64,000 nucleotides of DNA from Protea cynaroides (GCA_028583415.1 CM053267.1:49622414-49686413); one strand, 5' to 3'. Counted from the stretch's first letter, positions 14,501 to 23,894 are shown. Notes: generated by a model not told the origin, from the sequence alone. Program-made: numbers and translations.

Positions 14501-17500
14501 CGTAGGGGGTTGTGTTGGGGTAGGTTATATAGTCTTTACCTTAGCGAACTTGGTGCGAATAGGGTATCAGGGGGAGGACGTGGGATTGTGGTTCTTCCTG
14601 CCCGCCAGACTCAAGCCCTATCTCTATGTCGTAGGGGAGCCGTCTTTGGGGTAAGGCTAATGATATTGTATTGACATCTAGGACCGGTTAGAAACGGAAC
14701 CCACTTGCAAGCCCTTGCCAATAGGGGTTTAGGTATTGGTGCGGTATGGGGTATCGGGGGGAGGACGTGGGATTGTGGTTCTTCCCGGCCCCCGGCTATC
14801 CCCATCCCCCCCCCGAGGCGATGTGGGGCAACCACCCCGGCATTTACTTGATCGCCGAGTGACTCGGAAGGTCGAGACCGCCTTGCTTTTTTTTTTGTTT
14901 TTTTTTCATTTCTTCCCATTTCTTTTTTTTTGACTTCTAAATTCTCGAGTGGTGAGGGATTTTATTTATATTTTTTAATTTTTATTTAAAAAAATTTTCA
15001 AATTAAAATTTAAAAATATTAATTATTATTACTCATTTGATGATGACCTATTTATATTTAATCATCCCTACGATTTGCATTTTGTTTTTTTTTTTAATTA
15101 TTTATATTAAAAATAATTTTCACAATTAAAAATGCTATAAAATCGGAAAATAGCGATTTAAAATATGAGAAAAATTTTGAAATGTTTCCCGTTTCAAGTT
15201 TTGTAAGGTTATTCAAGTTTGTGTTTATTGGGGGGGACGACTCATTCATTCAGGTGCGCTCACTCTCGTGCATGGAGGTGCGGGTGGCGTCCAAACCTTA
15301 CCATAGCACATTTGCAAGTTATACCGGCCAAAATTGTAATGTTATCTCATGCATATTGTTCCTGTTGCATTGGTTTTGTACTTCTTGATACAAGCTATGT
15401 TGTGAGCTCACCGGATATATATCTATTCTTTTTCAGATTTCGTCGAATGTCACGGGAACATTGTTGCCAATAAGACAAGACAACTTTCCCCATTAATGAA
15501 AATGGCCACACCACGATTACACAGCGGAACGCAAACCCGCACTTCATGGCTGCTCCCCGAGATTTTAAACCTTGACCTACCATAGCACATTTGCAAGTTA
15601 TACCGGTCAAAATTGTAATGTTATCTCATGCATATTGTAATCGTTGCATTGGTTTTGTACTTACGAGCTATGTTGTGAGCTCACCGATATATATCTATTC
15701 TTTTTCGGGAGAGCTGTGGCGTACTTCATGGTTGCTCCGACGCCTATGCCGCGTGCGCCTTGGACTCTCAGTCAGTAGAGGACGAGCATAATGCGTCATG
15801 CGAGTGCTCATTCTGTGTTTTTTCTCAATGACTTGGTTATTTTCAGTTAAAGCTTTGTAATAAATATATTTAAATTTGATGGATGATGGAATAAGTTGGA
15901 TATTTATTTTAAGTTACAATTAGATCTCGGCTCATTTATTTACTCCCGCTGCTATGTATTATATCTCTGATTTTGTTAGATTGCTTGGAAATGATTGGTT
16001 GACACGGTCTATTGAGATCCTGGTGTGAACCGTGGTTTATAGCCGGTTCACTCACACTTCTGGTTCAGCCTGAATTGGGGTGTGACATAGAGTCACCTAC
16101 AAACTCTCACCCAAAGTTCCAGTAAGAAAGAAAAAAAGGTGAAGGAGACCAAACCTGAAATGGGGGGGACTGTTGGTACCGTTAGAACAAGGTACCGTGG
16201 GATGAATGAGTAGCAATAACAGGGAAGAAGAAGAAAGAAAGAAGAATAAGATCGGAGAAGAAGGAAGAAAAGAGAGAACATGGGAGGGAAGGTTCAGAGT
16301 TCCCAAGGAAGGAAACACCCAGCCCACAAGCTGCTTCAGGCCAAAGAGGCACCAACGCAAACTTTCATTCCATTAATCAATCTACCTTCTCATCAAAGGA
16401 TCACATTCATATATAAAAAAGAAACCAAAGAAAGACTCCAAAACTGAAACAACTCTATCTGCTAAACTCCTATTCATACTCTAAATCAGAACTTGAAGCT
16501 ACTGTGGACTATAACTCATAATTTGTTGACAATGATTGATAAATATAAATTAAAACTAATAAACATCAAATGACATAAGAAACCCTGATTAATAGAAAAT
16601 ACCTTAGACATCCCTATTGAACCGACAACCAGGTTTCAACCCGATTCTTTGTGGTCTGGGATTCCAAGGGGTCAAGCTGGTCCAACCATAGAATTGTAAC
16701 TGCATCAGCCATGATGGGTGCAACAAATCATGAAATTATTATTTTGGCAAAGAATCTTGAAATTATTATTTTGGCAGTTTCTTCAGTATGTGTGCTTTAA
16801 GAGTGGGTTGTTGTTGCATTGCCGGTGTTGTTGGCCATTGTTCTCTCTTCAACTTTTATTTATATTCAGCAAAAATTTTAATTGTTGCCACTTGAGAAAA
16901 ATTTTAAAAAAATAAGCAATAAAAACCTAAACAGAACACTGGATAGAGGCATTGTCAGATATGACATTTTATATAGGCCGGCAGATTTGTATTCCAGCTC
17001 TAAATAATTACATCACCCAAAGTTTCTGTAGGCAACATGATGAGAAGTAAATCTCACAAATGAAACAGGAATAGTCAGAGACAGAATACATATTAAAGCT
17101 TTTGCAATGAAACAGTAGCCAGATTTTGACAAAAACTATCACAATCACTACCTGTTCTTTCATCTTGTCCTGGAATGTAGATGGGAAAATGTTGCGAAAT
17201 AATTCCACGAAAACCGCAAAAATTTTAATTCTACCAATTGGGAAAATTTTAAAAAAGAAGCAAAAAAAATCTAAGCACAACTCCAGATCGAGGCATTGTT
17301 AGATGACTTTTTATATGGCAGATTTGTACTCCAACCCTAAATAATTACATCACCCTAAGTTTTTTGTCTTAAACATGAGGAGTACATCTCGCAAATGAAA
17401 AAGGAAAGGTCAGAAACAAAACACATATTACAGCTTTTGCAATGAAGCAGTAGTCAGGTTTTGACAAAAAAATATCAGAACCACTACCTGTTCTTTCATC

Positions 17501-18492
17501 TTGTCCTGGAATGTAGATGGCAACATGTTGGGAAATAATTTCAGGAAAACCGGCAGCAAAAACTCCATGAATGGAACAATGATAAAAACTGCAACAGGAA
17601 CTAGCCTGAAGATATCTGCTGTGGTACGTGTCAGTTGTTGCCTCTCTCGCCTAGAGAGAGTCTTCCCACCGGCAAGTTTTAGTAATAATCTTGAGCTAAT
17701 CCTAACATCAACCCAGAGTAGTTTGGTGCCTAACCAATAGTGTTGCATAGTTGCCTTAAATTCATCTTTCCAATGTATGAGTTTCTTGGCCCAGTCCCCT
17801 CTGAAAGTAAAGGGGAAAGCAAAACAAATAAGAAGACATAAAATTAGGGATCCCAACCAAAATAAATAAAGCAACAAAGCAAAAGGATATAACCTGCTCA
17901 TAGAAGCAACAACTCTCAAAGCAGGACCAATCCCCAACAATGTAGACCATACTCTCCGTATAATAAACTTATCACTCCTGTGAGATTCTTGCAATTGTTT
18001 AGCTTTTGCTTTAGCTTTTGCCTCACTCAAACCTTCCACTGCCAGGTCACATTCCTCAGGCGATGTCTCTTTCACCTGTTTACTCAACTGTTCTTCATTT
18101 CCCTCTTCCCCACCAGGCAACTCGGTTTGACGGGCTGTAGCTGTGGAAGTATTACGAATAGATTGTGACATCCACCTGTTTCCCAATGGAAAAATAAACT
18201 CCATCCTCCCATTTCGAGGACCCGAATTAGAAATACCAAATGAAATATGTTTAAGAAATCCTGCCACAGGGAGCTTTGATAATTCCTGTTTATCTACTGT
18301 AACTACATTTCCGTCCCTTCCATGGTAAAAATCAGTATAATGATTATCAGTAGCACGATTTAAAAGCCGCGTATCAGGATAAGGAGTAGGTCTTCCATGT
18401 CCAAAACTTGAAAAACTTTGAATGGAGCGAGTTGGTGTGTTCAGATAATCCAAGAGTAACTTCCTCCTCCTGAGAATTGCTCTGGAAGCCAT
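2586..18492 (-). CDS. LETM1: LETM1-like mitochondrial inner-membrane protein (5' six exons, partial)
   Basis: LETM1-family proteins sit in the mitochondrial inner membrane and act in K+/H+ or Ca2+/H+ exchange, mitochondrial volume control and translation (family knowledge). I read six coding exons on the minus strand: 18492-17894, 17800-17488, 6436-6290, 6176-6088, 5762-5670 and 2712-2586. All have GT-AG introns and together give 456 in-frame codons. Exon 1 encodes a basic, targeting-like N-terminus (MASRAILRRRK) and a low-conservation region. Exon 2 carries the membrane-anchored core, including KLLWVDVRISSRLLLKLAGG, SRRERQQLTRTTADIFRLVP, the hydrophobic helix with PFMEFLLPVFLKLFPNMLPS, and TFQDKMKEQ. 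Exons 3-6 encode the ribosome-binding-like matrix domain (EYAKFLQDTVKEMAKEV, LCxYMGI-type NMCKYMGISPFGTDAYLR, CRERGMLGLLSVEEMRQQ). The C-terminal coiled-coil and EF-hand exons expected in plants are not in the window, so the gene continues past position 1. Intron 2 is about 11 kb and full of transposons, yet all six exons remain open and I see no coding damage. Confidence 0.93.
2920..3310 (+). pseudogene. LINE RNase H-like tail remnant
   Basis: A plus-strand reading gives IVEGDSANVARY, then a stop and MDDRFKRSSLVLYNYL, matching the VEGDS-x-NV pattern of the RNase H-like domain at the end of plant L1-type LINE ORF2. It is followed by a 3' UTR-like segment ending in an AATAAAATCTTG signal and an A-rich tail near 3310-3345. 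It has stops and frame changes and is truncated at its 5' end. It lies between LETM1 exon 6 and the right-hand transposon in intron 5. Confidence 0.5.
3715..5466. mobile_element. Mutator-like non-autonomous element with GATACG-rich ends
   Basis: The termini are inverted repeats: left AAGGAATGAAGTATCG, right (reverse complement) AAGGAATCAAGTATCG, 15 of 16 matching. Immediately outside is a 9-bp direct repeat ATGCCTAAG (3705-3713 and 5467-5475), within the 9-11 bp typical of Mutator-like elements. Inside each end, several hundred bases are packed with degenerate GATACG/CGTATC words (3720-4070 and 5340-5460). The middle is AT-rich with poly-T and a CT microsatellite (4617-4653), and no transposase is visible. 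It lies entirely within LETM1 intron 5. Confidence 0.75.
7671..7922 (+). repeat. 5' LTR of the copia element
   Basis: It begins TGTTAAGTTCATTAG and ends TTGTCACA, and contains a TATA box (CTATAAATACAGC, about 7790-7802) followed by a CT-rich leader. The partner LTR is at 12753-12987. A T-run of about 18 bases at 7713-7729 is absent from the 3' LTR. Confidence 0.92.
7923..7934 (+). other. Primer-binding site of the copia element
   Basis: TGGTATCAGAGC directly follows the 5' LTR. This is the standard complement of initiator methionine tRNA used to prime reverse transcription in plant copia elements. Confidence 0.92.
8282..8455 (+). repeat. Direct repeat in the copia leader
   Basis: ACAGCAGCAGATC followed by TTTTCAGTT, CCTGGATCTGAT and CAGAATCAGAT occurs twice with a period of about 101 bp, starting at 8282 and 8383. 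It lies in the long untranslated leader between the primer-binding site and gag. Confidence 0.7.
8743..12620 (+). pseudogene. Copia gag-pol polyprotein, broken
   Basis: Fragments in several frames keep the copia order. Gag (UBN2-like, WKQAVTIYITTRDKVDYL) lies at about 8743-9170. The protease has WVVDSGSSSHMT near 9700. The pre-integrase motif HFHLGHLS is near 10093. The integrase core has CDILGP near 10260, FRSDNALEY near 10445 and a late GVLECKN near 10550. Reverse transcriptase starts near 11325 (EWKKAMNVKMDAL, VRCRWIFTVKYN). RNase H has SDADWA and ARSSVEAKHRA at 12270-12415, and the tail is DNQNVIDIANNPVFKK near 12510. Stops and frameshifts interrupt every domain. The reverse transcriptase catalytic YVDD is changed to NVND near 11785, so the element cannot move by itself. 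Confidence 0.92.
12741..12752 (+). other. Polypurine tract of the copia element
   Basis: CTTGAGGGGGAG stands immediately before the 3' LTR, where plus-strand DNA synthesis is primed. Confidence 0.88.
12753..12987 (+). repeat. 3' LTR of the copia element
   Basis: It begins TGTTAAGTTTATTAG and ends CATTTTTACA, with a TATA box near 12903. It has a duplicated ACTTGGACTCTAT stretch not present in the 5' copy. Confidence 0.92.
13180..13995. repeat. ACCGGT-rich palindromic array inside the solo LTR
   Basis: Two clusters (13180-13300 and 13780-13995) consist of short words such as CATACCGGT, TGCAACCGGTATG and GTGAGACCGGTATG in both orientations. The centre ACCGGT is itself a palindrome. Between the clusters is a small inverted repeat around AGAATGGAAACTT and TTTCCATTCT (about 13314-13347). 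Confidence 0.85.
14406..14665 (+). repeat. 130-bp tandem repeat inside the solo LTR
   Basis: TTACCTTAGCAAACT, GGTGCGAA, GGGGTATCGGGGGGAGG, GACGTGGGATTGTGGTTC and CCCTATCTCTATGTCGTAG occur in two consecutive units starting at 14406 and 14536. A partial third copy of the TATCGGGGGGAGGACGTGGG part is at 14751-14785. Confidence 0.8.
15265..15720 (+). repeat. About 280-bp duplication inside the solo LTR
   Basis: TACCATAGCACATTTGCAAG onward, through TTATACCGG, ATCTCATGCATATTG, GTTGTGAGCTCACCG and ATATATCTATTC, occurs at 15299 and again at 15578. The two copies are nearly identical. Confidence 0.8.
16869..17555 (-). repeat. Tandem duplication of LETM1 exon 2 end and its splice donor
   Basis: Two direct copies of about 340-347 bp, 16869-17215 and 17216-17555, lie head to tail; each begins with GCAAAAA, which also follows the second copy. 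The right copy is the true end of exon 2 (LPSTFQDKMKEQ, donor at 17487) plus the start of intron 2. The left copy repeats the same piece inside the intron as FPSTFQDKMKEQ followed by an intact GT (17150-17225). The copied exon part has lost bases, so its upstream frame differs from the original. GCAAAAA microhomology at the joins suggests a simple slippage or end-joining origin. Confidence 0.85.
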
Positions 18493-18880
18493 TTTTTATA
18501 TTTTCTCCCTTGCGAAAGTGAACAATGTTCACATCTCTCAAACCCACCCACTCAGTCGGACTGCCAAATACATGTATCACGAAGAAAATAAGAACTAACT
18601 TTTGCAACAACACAGAAATTGCATCTCAACGTCTTAACACAGAATAACCAAATAAAGATGAAAGGAAAATAGTTGACCTGTCGATAATGAAGCTGCTGGA
18701 TTCTTTTCTCTGCAACTTGAATCGAAAATCAGTGGATTTAAAAGTCTATAAAACCATAAATTTTGATTAACGAAGAGAAAATGAAAGATAGAAAGCAATA
18801 TATTGATCAAAGTAGCTCCGGCCTCCGATACGATTTCTTGGACTGAAAGTTGAAGTATGATCGGCTCTTCTGGAGCGGAG
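18493..18880 (-). promoter_or_regulatory. Inferred 5' UTR and promoter-proximal region of the LETM1-like gene
   Basis: This is the stretch directly upstream of the LETM1 start codon at 18492 (minus strand). A plausible 5' UTR intron lies inside it: on the minus strand a donor (ATTATCGACAG then GTCAAC) occurs near 18678 and an acceptor (TTTGGCAG) near 18563. I see no convincing TATA box. The assignment is by position and splice-like motifs only. Confidence 0.35.
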
Positions 18881-18897
18881 GGGTTTATTTTAGGCAA

Positions 18898-19022
18898 CCA
18901 AATCCTCTCCTGCGGTCCTGCCGCCTGCCAAGGGCCGGATTTCAGCCGGCCCACCCCCAATGTATTGGCGGGCGGTCAGACTGAACCCAGGTCCTTGGAT
19001 CGGCGGCAGGAAGACGATTTGG
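18898..19022. repeat. Foldback upstream of LETM1 (first)
   Basis: CAAATCCTCTCCTGC and CTGCCGCC at the left pair with GGCGGCAGG and GATTTGG at the right (18898-18930 with about 18999-19022). A small internal hairpin GGCCGG/CCGGCC is near 18934-18950. It is GC-rich against AT-rich surroundings and looks like a MITE or a fragment of one. Confidence 0.5.
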
Positions 19023-19060
19023 ATCCTTATTTTAGGGTCTTGGCCGCTCCAAACCGGACT

Positions 19061-19187
19061 AAAATCCTCTCCCGCGTGCCAGCCCGCCAGCCTAACATCT
19101 GACGGTTGAAATACATTGGTATGTGTGCCGGTGTATTCCAGCCCGTCAGATGTTAGGCTGGCGGGCTGGAGCGCGGGAGGGGATTTT
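19061..19187. repeat. Long near-perfect hairpin upstream of LETM1 (second)
   Basis: The arm 19061-19105 (AAAATCCTCTCCCGCG, CAGCCCGCCAGCCTAACATC, TGACGG) is complementary to 19142-19187 with about three mismatches. The stem continues inward through GAAATACATTGG and CCGGTGTATTCC, leaving a loop of only a few bases. A foldback MITE is most likely. Such hairpins can also be processed to small RNAs, which the sequence alone cannot show. Confidence 0.8.
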
Positions 19188-19859
19188 TTTGCCTCCAAAT
19201 CAGCTGCATCCCCTCATTTTACACGTGGAAAATATTGTACTCAACTTAATTTTTTTGGAAATATTTCATCCACCTCCTCTCTAGTTTGCCATAATAACTA
19301 CTAACACCCACCTTTTTTCGTTATAATTACACTAACACCTTGTATCGATACCCAAAGGTTAGGTAGACTAACATGCATTTTGAAAATACTATTTTACCCT
19401 CAACTCCCATTCCCTTTCATATTTAATCTCTATTTCCTTTTGCATTTTAATCGGGGACATCAGTTTTAGATTAGAGGTTGGAGATCTCTTGAACAAAAAA
19501 CTGCCAACAAAATGAAAATCACCGTATACCCAAAGGAGCAGAAATTTACCACCGACAAGGGTTGCAGTTAGCACAAAAAGAATAATAAAAAATAAAAATA
19601 ACCGTACTTGTGGAAGATAAAAAAATACCGTCGATGAAAATCCATCGAACTTGAGGAAGATTAAAGATGTTGAGCTTAAGGACTAATTGAATAGATTCGC
19701 TAAACATCAGATCGATATCGCACAGAAGGCCTGATATCGTCCTATTTAGGAGATACTGATTCAAGTTAGAGTGGATAAGGAAAGCAAAATCCCAGTGGAG
19801 GAGGGGGGTGGCCGGTGCCTTTCTTTTACGGCCTAAACTCCTATTTGTCAGCCGTGGGG

Positions 19860-22020
19860 AAGTACTGCTCGCTTCTCAGCTTTGAACCTTTGATCCGGGG
19901 GCCCCCGTTCTATCCATTAACCATGTAAAGAACGGCATTGGTCTCGACTACAACCATACGAGATTTCCGGTTCAGACGACAGGACCACTGAGCAAGTCCT
20001 CCGTCGCCATCGCTTTGCCCGTCTTTTTCCTAGTTCGAAAAGGAAGTCCACGAAGGCTTCGAGAATTCCCCTTTGTTCCTACGGCGAAGCCTCTTCGCTT
20101 CGAACCTGCCACGCGTCCGCTTCCGCTCCCAGTACTCCCGTATGGGGCCTGTTTGCTTCAGGCTCATCAACATGCCGGACCACAATTGGGCAGGAACCCT
20201 CAATTATGCCTGAAACTCGTCCCCGAACTAGTCTTTCATTCTTCAACAAGGCCGGCCGTGCCATCCGAGCGCACTTGCTTGCGCCCTTCCGTGGATCTAT
20301 CGAGAGCTTGCTTAAAAGCGTTAGGAATGGTGAAAAATCGCTCATTCCCAGCTCTTTCAAGCTTGAACCTCAATTGCCCAAATGGATACCATTTTGTGAG
20401 TGTTTCAAGAATGCAAAAGCAAGTTACATCGTATAGTAAGTAAGAGCGAACGAACTTGAGTTGATTAAAAAAATGATTCATGGCTCAAGCGGCGAAACCC
20501 TTCTTCGCCAAAACGGGGTTCCGCACTCTCTGTCCCCCTCCTTTTCGGTCCGGCCGCGGTACGGCACCTGAACCCGAAGCTACGATCAGATCCGATTGGA
20601 TCTGATCCGTTGGAAGCGTTCGCCGGTAACCAAAGTGTCTCGTTCCGTTCCCGCAACCACTTCGCCTTACTATAAAAAAAATAGTGGTCGATCCCGGCCA
20701 GTGGCGGCAGAAAACGAACTGCGAGAAGCACAAAATCCTTTACATTTGTCGTCATGGTAGGCCACCAAAGTCCTGCCAATAGAATCTTTGGCCAAGATGA
20801 CGGATCCTGCCGTAGGTGCCTCTACATGAGCTTCGGGTGACCAAATATGAACTGGGTGTTAGAGACGGACCTATTCTCCATGTGATTGCTCACACCCTCA
20901 GCCTGTTCATGCACACCACCAGTAGTCTGACCCAAATCAATAAGCCTTTTGATTGACGAGCAAGCAAGCCCGCTTTCTTAGAACCCATTGAGGGGGGCCA
21001 AACTGTGGGACCCCCTTTAAGAGCAGTTCGATCGGGCCCACTCCCTGATCTAAGACCACCCTGCTCCTACTCGCTCGGGGTCGGCTGATACGCTTTAAAA
21101 TCTTTTTAAATGTTAAAATTTCCTATTCCTTCTATGTCGCAGGGTTGAAACCCTATAATATATCTGGAATGGTCAGACGTACAAGCACCGGTCTGGTACT
21201 CTTCACATGGCTCGGTCAGCTCCTACTTCTGGAATGACTAAGGCCACTGCAGTTCACGATGCCGAGGGTAGCACCGAGGAACAGTCAACGCAGAGAGAAG
21301 TGGTTTTTTTATTCCTATGGTCTTGGCCTAAGAAAAGTGATATCTGAAACTGAAAGCCTTTCGACTGAAAAGTAACCCATAGAATAATAGGCTTTAGAGT
21401 CGCTCTTTCAAATAAAATAGAAACCAGATAAAATCTTATATCGAAACGACTTCTAGCATCACCGGAAGGATTGAAACCCCACTATGATCTTTCACAACTT
21501 GACCTCTTTAAGAAACCATTTATTTTCAATGGAACCTGTGAGACCTGTGTAGGCGGAATCGAGTTTCAAATCATAAGATGACGAAGTGACTGCACTAACG
21601 AATCAAGCTGAACACATGTTTGATCCACTCTACGAACTGAAAGCGAGATCTTGCAAAAGAAGGACGCAAGGCCCGGATCTCATAGCCCGTTGCAAAAGTC
21701 CCCCCTTTTTTTGATCCATTTCTTTTAGTCTTTAGGGAGCAAAGAAAACTCCTAACCACTGCATTCCGGAAAAAAGTGGCCTACTTGAAAGAAAGGGTCG
21801 TAGACCAGGGCTTTCTTCGTATGCTTCTTTTTCGCCAGGTTTCATTCGATTTGTTGTGGATTGGATGATGGAAAAACCAGCAAGCAACAAGTGAGCAATC
21901 CGCGATTGGCTTCAATCTTGACTCTTTTAGAATTTAAATAACTACGGCCAGAGAGTCAAATAGGTCGGGAAGAAAGAGTCTGAGGTCGGGAAGAAAGAGT
22001 CTGAGGTCGGGTCAAAAACT
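19860..22020. other. Probable nuclear insertion of mitochondrial DNA
   Basis: This stretch has higher GC and a word style unlike its neighbours (for example TTCGCCAAAACGGGGTTCCG, CCGGCCGCGGTACGGCACC, TTCTTTTTCGCC), which I associate with plant mitochondrial intergenic DNA. Several moderate open frames exist (about 93-142 residues near 20015-20779) but I recognise none of them as a standard mitochondrial gene and see no tRNA or rRNA. Boundaries are approximate. An unknown transposon is the alternative. Confidence 0.5.
21957..22013 (+). repeat. 21-bp tandem repeat
   Basis: GTCGGGAAGAAAGAGTCTGAG is repeated about 2.5 times at the right edge of the mitochondrial-like block. Confidence 0.8.
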
Positions 22021-22029
22021 CAATCTTGA

Positions 22030-22340
22030 ACTGGCACTGGTATCAGAGCTGGCACATTAACTGGATAGAAATCACGCTGGTTCCAGGTAATTCAGATAAA
22101 AGAGTTGGAGGCAGCTCCGGCCAAACTGGATGACCTGAAGGCCGATGTCCAAGATCCGCTCGAAGAAGTCAATGTCATGGTTGTTCGCATGCATTCATCT
22201 CAAAAGAAAGGGAAGATCACACTTTCATTATAGAGCAAGTTCGTGATCGGTGTGAAAGGAGACCGTGGCAAAGGCGGCTATCCGTTCATTTTCCTGAAAT
22301 GGGCAGCGCAGAAGGCACTTAAACTTGGGAATGAGAGCTC
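22030..22340 (+). pseudogene. Possible retrotransposon leader and gag fragment
   Basis: TGGTATCAGAGCTGG (about 22039) looks like an LTR-element primer-binding site. It is followed by an acidic, coiled-coil-like reading (KELEAAPAKLDDLKADVQD) typical of gypsy gag starts, which soon stops. No LTRs were recognised. It may belong to the mitochondrial-like block, since plant mitochondria carry such fragments. Confidence 0.35.
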
Positions 22341-22639
22341 TAGGATGATCTGAGGGCATCTGTCTATACAATGGTAAAGTGGAATTCGGGGTTATGGGCG
22401 CATTGGCTATTTCTGACGCTTCTTGAGATCAAGTCACAATCAGAGTGCATTTGCATTGATTCGGAGACGAGGAAGAACAAGATCTCAAGAAAATCACAAG
22501 GTTCTGAATAACAACTTCTATAATTGACAAGTGAAGATAATGCCTCAATCACGAATATCAGGAATGTTGATGCTCGTCACTGTCGACCGTAAGAAAGAAA
22601 GATCCCATATATTACCTGAATCATGTTTTCTCTCTTTCT

Positions 22640-23110
22640 ACTAGGGATTTCTTCAAATCATTATTAAAGAGATTGTACTAGATACAAATTGTTGTCACCG
22701 AAGGGGGAAGAACCCACATTGAAATTCGATAGATTTCTTAAACCTTGTGTCGATAATGTTAATGAAGCAGCTTAGATTCCTTTAATTAGTTCCCCTTCTA
22801 TTTGAAATCATCACTTTCGAACGCTACAATTGGCTTATGCAAGCCCTATTTAAAGGATGGAGATGTCCCTAAACGAAATGGAAGCAATGGGTTGACTATT
22901 TGGTGTGGTGCCACTATATGGAACCACATGGATTAAGGCTGAGATATACAATGCGATCATGGCTTCCACCTATAGAGTTTGAAAGGACCAAGATTTGGTC
23001 CTTGTATTAGTCGAGAAATGGTGCCCTAAAACCAGCTCCTTTGTCTTCCCATGGATGAGAGCTACACTACTCTAGAAGATATCTTCATTTTTGGAGGATT
23101 CTCTTTTAAA
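22640..23110 (+). pseudogene. Plant mobile domain (MAIL/MAIN-type) gene fragment, broken
   Basis: Plus-strand frames give WKQWVDYL, then TTWIKAEIYNAIMASTYRV, a stop, and DLVLVLVEKWCPKTSSFVFP, then WMRATLL and IFIFGGFS in a shifted frame. This matches the aminotransferase-like plant mobile domain (PMD), found in MAIN/MAIL proteins that silence transposons and in some Mutator and gypsy elements. The usual WGEAT is changed to WMRAT. Stops and frameshifts make it non-functional, and only part of the domain remains. Whether it came from a host gene or a transposon cannot be told here. Confidence 0.65.
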
Positions 23111-23399
23111 GAAACAAAAAGGAGAAGGGAAGAGGAGTAATAGGAGTGGAGAAGAAGGCAGATGATAGAGGAAGAATAATGGAAGAAGGTGGGTATTAGT
23201 AAGTTCACCCTTTTTAAAGGGTAGTTTTGTCATTAAATCGTTTAAGATGACAATGCGTCATCACTTAACAACCCTGTCAAAAAGGACAAAGTCTGTTTGA
23301 ACCATGTTTCCTAAAGTAGGGGAGATTAGTGTAATTATCGCAAAAAAAAGGTGGATGCATGTCAATTAAGGGGAAAATATACTCTCAATAAAAAACTAA

Positions 23400-23890
23400 C
23401 ACGTGGCACAGTGTCAGAAAAGGCCGACCACGCAATAGACAAGTATACTAGGAGAAGTCACTTGGCCAACTATGCCAACGGCTGAAGTCAGCAAACGAAG
23501 AAAAGTCCCACTCCTCGTAGGACACAATAGTAAGGAACTCTAAGCCCTTAAAGAACACGATTGCAAGGACCTGACCATCGTTCCTAATTATCCAGAACTG
23601 ACTCCATCACGTACTAGGGAATCCACTTCCTAGTGGAAACACAACTCACAACAAACCCCGACTTATTCAAAGTCGGCCAGTCCAGCGCACTTCCCACATC
23701 CTTGGAATGACTCAAGCACAAGGTGACATTTGTCACCCTGAAATCCTCGAACTCGACCACCTGCACCTCAGTTTGTTATCGTGTCGGGCTTATCAAGCTG
23801 ACTTCTGGCTAGTTCAATTTTGGGCCCATTTTTTGGTCCAGTAAGGAATGTCATCTTACTTTGGCGCTGACAAGGTTAACTACCATATGT
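23400..23890. repeat. GC-rich LTR-like fragment
   Basis: A non-coding stretch richer in GC than its surroundings, with ACACGTGGCACAGTGTC at its left and TTTGGCGCTGACAAGG at its right, the latter like the TTTGGCGCC that follows many plant gypsy LTRs. No LTR pair was found. Confidence 0.3.
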
Positions 23891-23894
23891 CCAA

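Larger units (their letters stand above)
13035..16087 (+). mobile_element. Solo LTR of a Ty3/gypsy element (about 3.05 kb)
   Basis: It begins TGTAAGAACCATG and ends AATTGGGGTGTGACA, and is flanked by a perfect 5-bp target duplication TAGAG (13030-13034 and 16088-16092). No internal gag-pol is present, so it arose by LTR-LTR recombination. Two related LTRs are at 57387-62155 and 58614-61136. One of those is preceded by a polypurine region with TTCGGGACGAAATTTC, a motif I associate with Tekay/Del-like chromoviruses. It lies in LETM1 intron 2, only 47 bp from the copia element, opposite to the gene. Confidence 0.9.

Noticed and set aside
14423..14674. Plus-strand frame of 83 residues as a gene
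   Set aside because: It encodes the same peptide words twice (GIVVLPA, RALSLCRRG) because it reads through the 130-bp tandem repeat inside the solo LTR.
17008..17280. A separate small gene with TFQDKMKEQ
   Set aside because: The sequence is a duplicate of the LETM1 exon 2 end and intron start; upstream of the copied piece the frame is intron sequence.
20465..20779. Minus-strand 104-residue frame in the mitochondrial-like block as a gene
   Set aside because: I recognise no family and the frame lies in GC-richer DNA where long frames are expected by chance; kept only as part of the transferred-DNA call.
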